From Blumeriella jaapii (Eukaryota > Ascomycota > Leotiomycetes > Helotiales > Drepanopezizaceae), in NCBI GenBank assembly GCA_009599575.1, contig VWND01000074.1, positions 1-20,042 of the forward strand: a stretch of DNA of 20,042 bases. Reading direction: 5' to 3'. Positions 17,892-20,042 of this stretch are shown here, in pieces. Position 1 is the stretch's first letter. Each line of letters begins with the position of its first letter. The notes below the pieces were generated by a model, which did no database searches, had not been told where the DNA came from, and worked only from the letters and a program-made list of their open reading frames with translations. Made by a program: the position numbers and the translations under genes.

Positions 17892-19883
17892 GGTGGCATC
17901 AAGATTCCAAGAATCGGTTTAGGTGGCGAAGGAGTTCGGGATATTTGCTCTGGGATATGAGGACTGACTCGGAAGTGCTCTGAAATGGCGTCTTGTGGAC
18001 CAGGGCCAGGCTGGATGAGAAGGTGTAGGATACGACAAATGAATGGGAATCGTTGTACTTTAGATGGGCGCGAAAGATAGCCCCAAAGTGGTTTTTTTCA
18101 TGCGTGCGGGCGGGGGGGGATGTTACCAAGTCAATGCTCAACGTCTTTTTTTATAGCTAGCTGTACTAACACATGACATTGTCACAACAGTCAGTCTGTT
18201 AGTATTTTGTCAACGACATCTGAGTCGCACCAACGACCTGTGACTTTACCTGCCCGACTGCTTCTCCAGCGGCGAATATCAGCAAGAGCAAACCTATAAG
18301 GTGGAGCCTCCCCGTCCCCCATCCTTACTCTACACACCAAAACTGTACCCAAGCTCTCCTTGACCCCCACCACGCATCTCTCCGTCCTACAAATACGGAC
18401 AAGACTGATTAGAGCCTTGTGGATCTGAGTTCGGAGTGGCAAGTTCTGTTGGCAGCCCTAGGAGTCTTAGAGAGCAAAAAAGTCAGTGGTTCGGGTATAT
18501 CTTTTGGGTTACATAGTTCGATTCTGTAAATCTTGCAGCTTGGCGCGTGTGAATGCCCCGTTTGTTGCGTAGAGGGGTCCGCATCTGCCAGGCAGACCCC
18601 ACAAACCCATACGACAGCCTAGCCTTTTGCATACTTAGCTAGAGGGGGGGGAGTCGATCCTGTAAAGCGATCGAGTTGCTGGGGTGCGGATCGGCCTCGA
18701 AGAGCGAGTAGGTTGAAACAGGGTGCGAGAGGGACGAACATCGTCCATGCCCGCAGGGAATGTTGGGGACCATCGCAATTTTGCAGATATTGACGTAGCA
18801 GTCTTGAGCTTGTAATCGGTAAGTGAGTAAACTCTTTCACATTAACATTCGAGGATTTGCGGTGAGGCGTCTACAGGAGGCTGTTTGCTTTCACCTTCCC
18901 ACCTCTAACCCCAGCACATCCGTTTTCACCGACGTTCACTTGTATGCATACGACCGGCCCGGCTGGCTAAAGTAGTTTCAAAGTGGTTCTGACAACTACA
19001 GAGCGGCAGATGAGTCCTAGGGTCTCTCCCAGTTCCGACAATAGGTCGCAACTTTCGGATGTCTGCTGGTGGTTAGTACACCGTTTACAAGGCAAAGCCA
19101 ATCCCAGAAGGTTTATCCCTTTTCAAAGCCAGTGATTATGCGTCTCCAAGTAGTGGCGATCAAGAAAGGCAAGCGGCCGATTGCGAAGCGCTAAGTGTGT
19201 TTCTGTTTGGCTGGGAATGTTGACGCGACGGCAGTCCGTTTAAGAGAGGAGAACAAGAACCTAGCAAAAGCAGCTGGTTCATGGAACTTTTGAAGACGTT
19301 AACGTGTGCTGGCATAGACTTCAACAACTTTACTGTAAGAGAAAAACGTGCTCCCGAGCTAGAAGACGTTCTCCAAAGGTAAGTATGCTTGTTTTGTTGT
19401 GGTGATGGTGCTCCTCGTGGTGCCTGCCGACATCGGGCCACTGCACTCTGGCTCTTTGCTAACAGCTATAATAGGAATCCCGAGAAGGCCATTTAGTTGT
19501 GGGTAGCTCATCTGCTCTTGAATTTTTTGATAGCGGTAGTATCCCTTTTTTTCTTTCTTCGAATTTCCATGACAATGTTAGCTTTAGTGCCAAGCAGGTC
19601 GTAGGTGGCTGGCTATACTTACCTTTTCATACAGGCGTTCATCGGGAACTAAAGTAACAAGATATCGTCGGTTTCGTCATTGGCGTACTTTCCTAATCAA
19701 TGAACCCTAGCCTCTCCACTCATTGCTGATTTCGTGACCTATTATTCGGAAGGTTGGAGTTTGTTACCAGCCCCTCCCAGCCGAATGCTTATCTTTTGTT
19801 GTTTGTTTTACGCCACAGATTCCACCTTCTGTTGGGGGACGATAGTACTGTAGGTAGCGTTAGCGCCGATTTGTGTGTGCTGA

Positions 19884-19897
19884 GGGTTATGTAACCC
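19884..19897. promoter_or_regulatory. GGGTTA-TG-TAACCC palindrome
   Basis: A 14-bp inverted repeat of GGGTTA around TG, directly before a pyrimidine-rich tract. GGGTTA is a permutation of the telomere repeat unit; similar motifs are promoter elements for Myb-type factors in fungi. Function is inferred. Confidence 0.35.
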
Positions 19898-20042
19898 AGC
19901 TGTTCTCCCCTCCTCTCTCCTCCTCCTCTCTTCAGAATCTGCACAGGACAAACCTGACTCTACTCCCTGTCACCTTTCTTTCGTTCCACATCCTCCATCC
20001 TATTTACTTCTTGTACTTCTCTCCTTTCATTCTTGTTTCGTC
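19898..20042 (+). promoter_or_regulatory. CT-rich promoter/leader of a gene beyond the right edge
   Basis: Dense C/T sequence with few purines runs to the edge, as is common just upstream of highly expressed fungal genes on the plus strand. No start codon for that gene is visible. Confidence 0.4.

Larger units (their letters stand above)
17892..20042. other. Long stretch with no recognised gene
   Basis: About 2.15 kb after the Swc3 stop. Open frames are all short and not family-like on either strand. No tRNA, rRNA or transposon was recognised. G runs occur near 18110-18119 and 18644-18651. The right end looks like a promoter or leader. Confidence 0.55.

Noticed and set aside
18510..18530. 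GTTCGATTC resembling a tRNA T-arm box
   Set aside because: No matching A box, acceptor stem or anticodon arm could be found around it.
18653..18675. Small inverted repeat TCGATC/GATCGA
   Set aside because: A 6-bp stem with a 9-nt loop is expected by chance in a 20-kb window.

Overview
The window looks like nuclear DNA of a filamentous ascomycete (Pezizomycotina). Genes lie on both strands and are split by introns, most of 46-59 nt, with GTANGT/GTGAGT donors and CTNAC-like branch points. The products are typical fungal families: a CAF-1 p60 subunit, an SWR1 Swc3 subunit, N-myristoyltransferase, a GH78 rhamnosidase, an ABCC transporter and an ABHD12-like hydrolase. A Dothideomycete is my guess from general resemblance only.

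Layout, left to right: (1) 1-939, minus, 5' part of an ABCC-type ABC transporter running off the left edge. (2) 940-2510, a divergent promoter region holding an 18-bp perfect palindrome with a TGAGTCA site, a 13-mer minisatellite, a 12-bp-stem hairpin, a GAAA tract and a 16-nt tandem duplication. (3) 2511-4881, plus, CAF-1 subunit B (Cac2/p60). (4) 5622-8505, minus, GH78 alpha-L-rhamnosidase. (5) 9236-10614, plus, six-exon alpha/beta hydrolase whose ATG is split by an intron. (6) 10615-11644, a gene-free stretch with CACCT/CATCT pentamer repeats. (7) 11645-13431, minus, N-myristoyltransferase. (8) 14032-15578, minus, ABHD12-like membrane hydrolase with a GC-AG intron and an 8-nt exon. (9) 16101-17891, plus, Swc3. 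(10) 17892-20042, no recognisable gene; the last ~130 bases look like a CT-rich promoter or leader of a gene beyond the right edge.

The genes do not form a pathway or metabolic cluster. Two act in chromatin (histone H3-H4 deposition and H2A.Z exchange), one modifies proteins with myristate, and the others are a transporter, a glycosidase and two hydrolases. Three pairs are head to head (ABC/Cac2, GH78/hydrolase, ABHD12/Swc3).

The main oddity is that four conserved genes (Cac2, GH78, NMT, Swc3) carry small indels that break frames whose protein sense resumes in another frame. At least ten are needed. They sit mostly at homopolymers or where a G seems lost after ACG. NMT is normally essential, so uncorrected consensus errors are the likeliest cause. 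I found no clear new multi-gene system. The most attractive biology is the split start codon: the unspliced transcript reads AUG-UAA, so removal of that intron creates the only good start.
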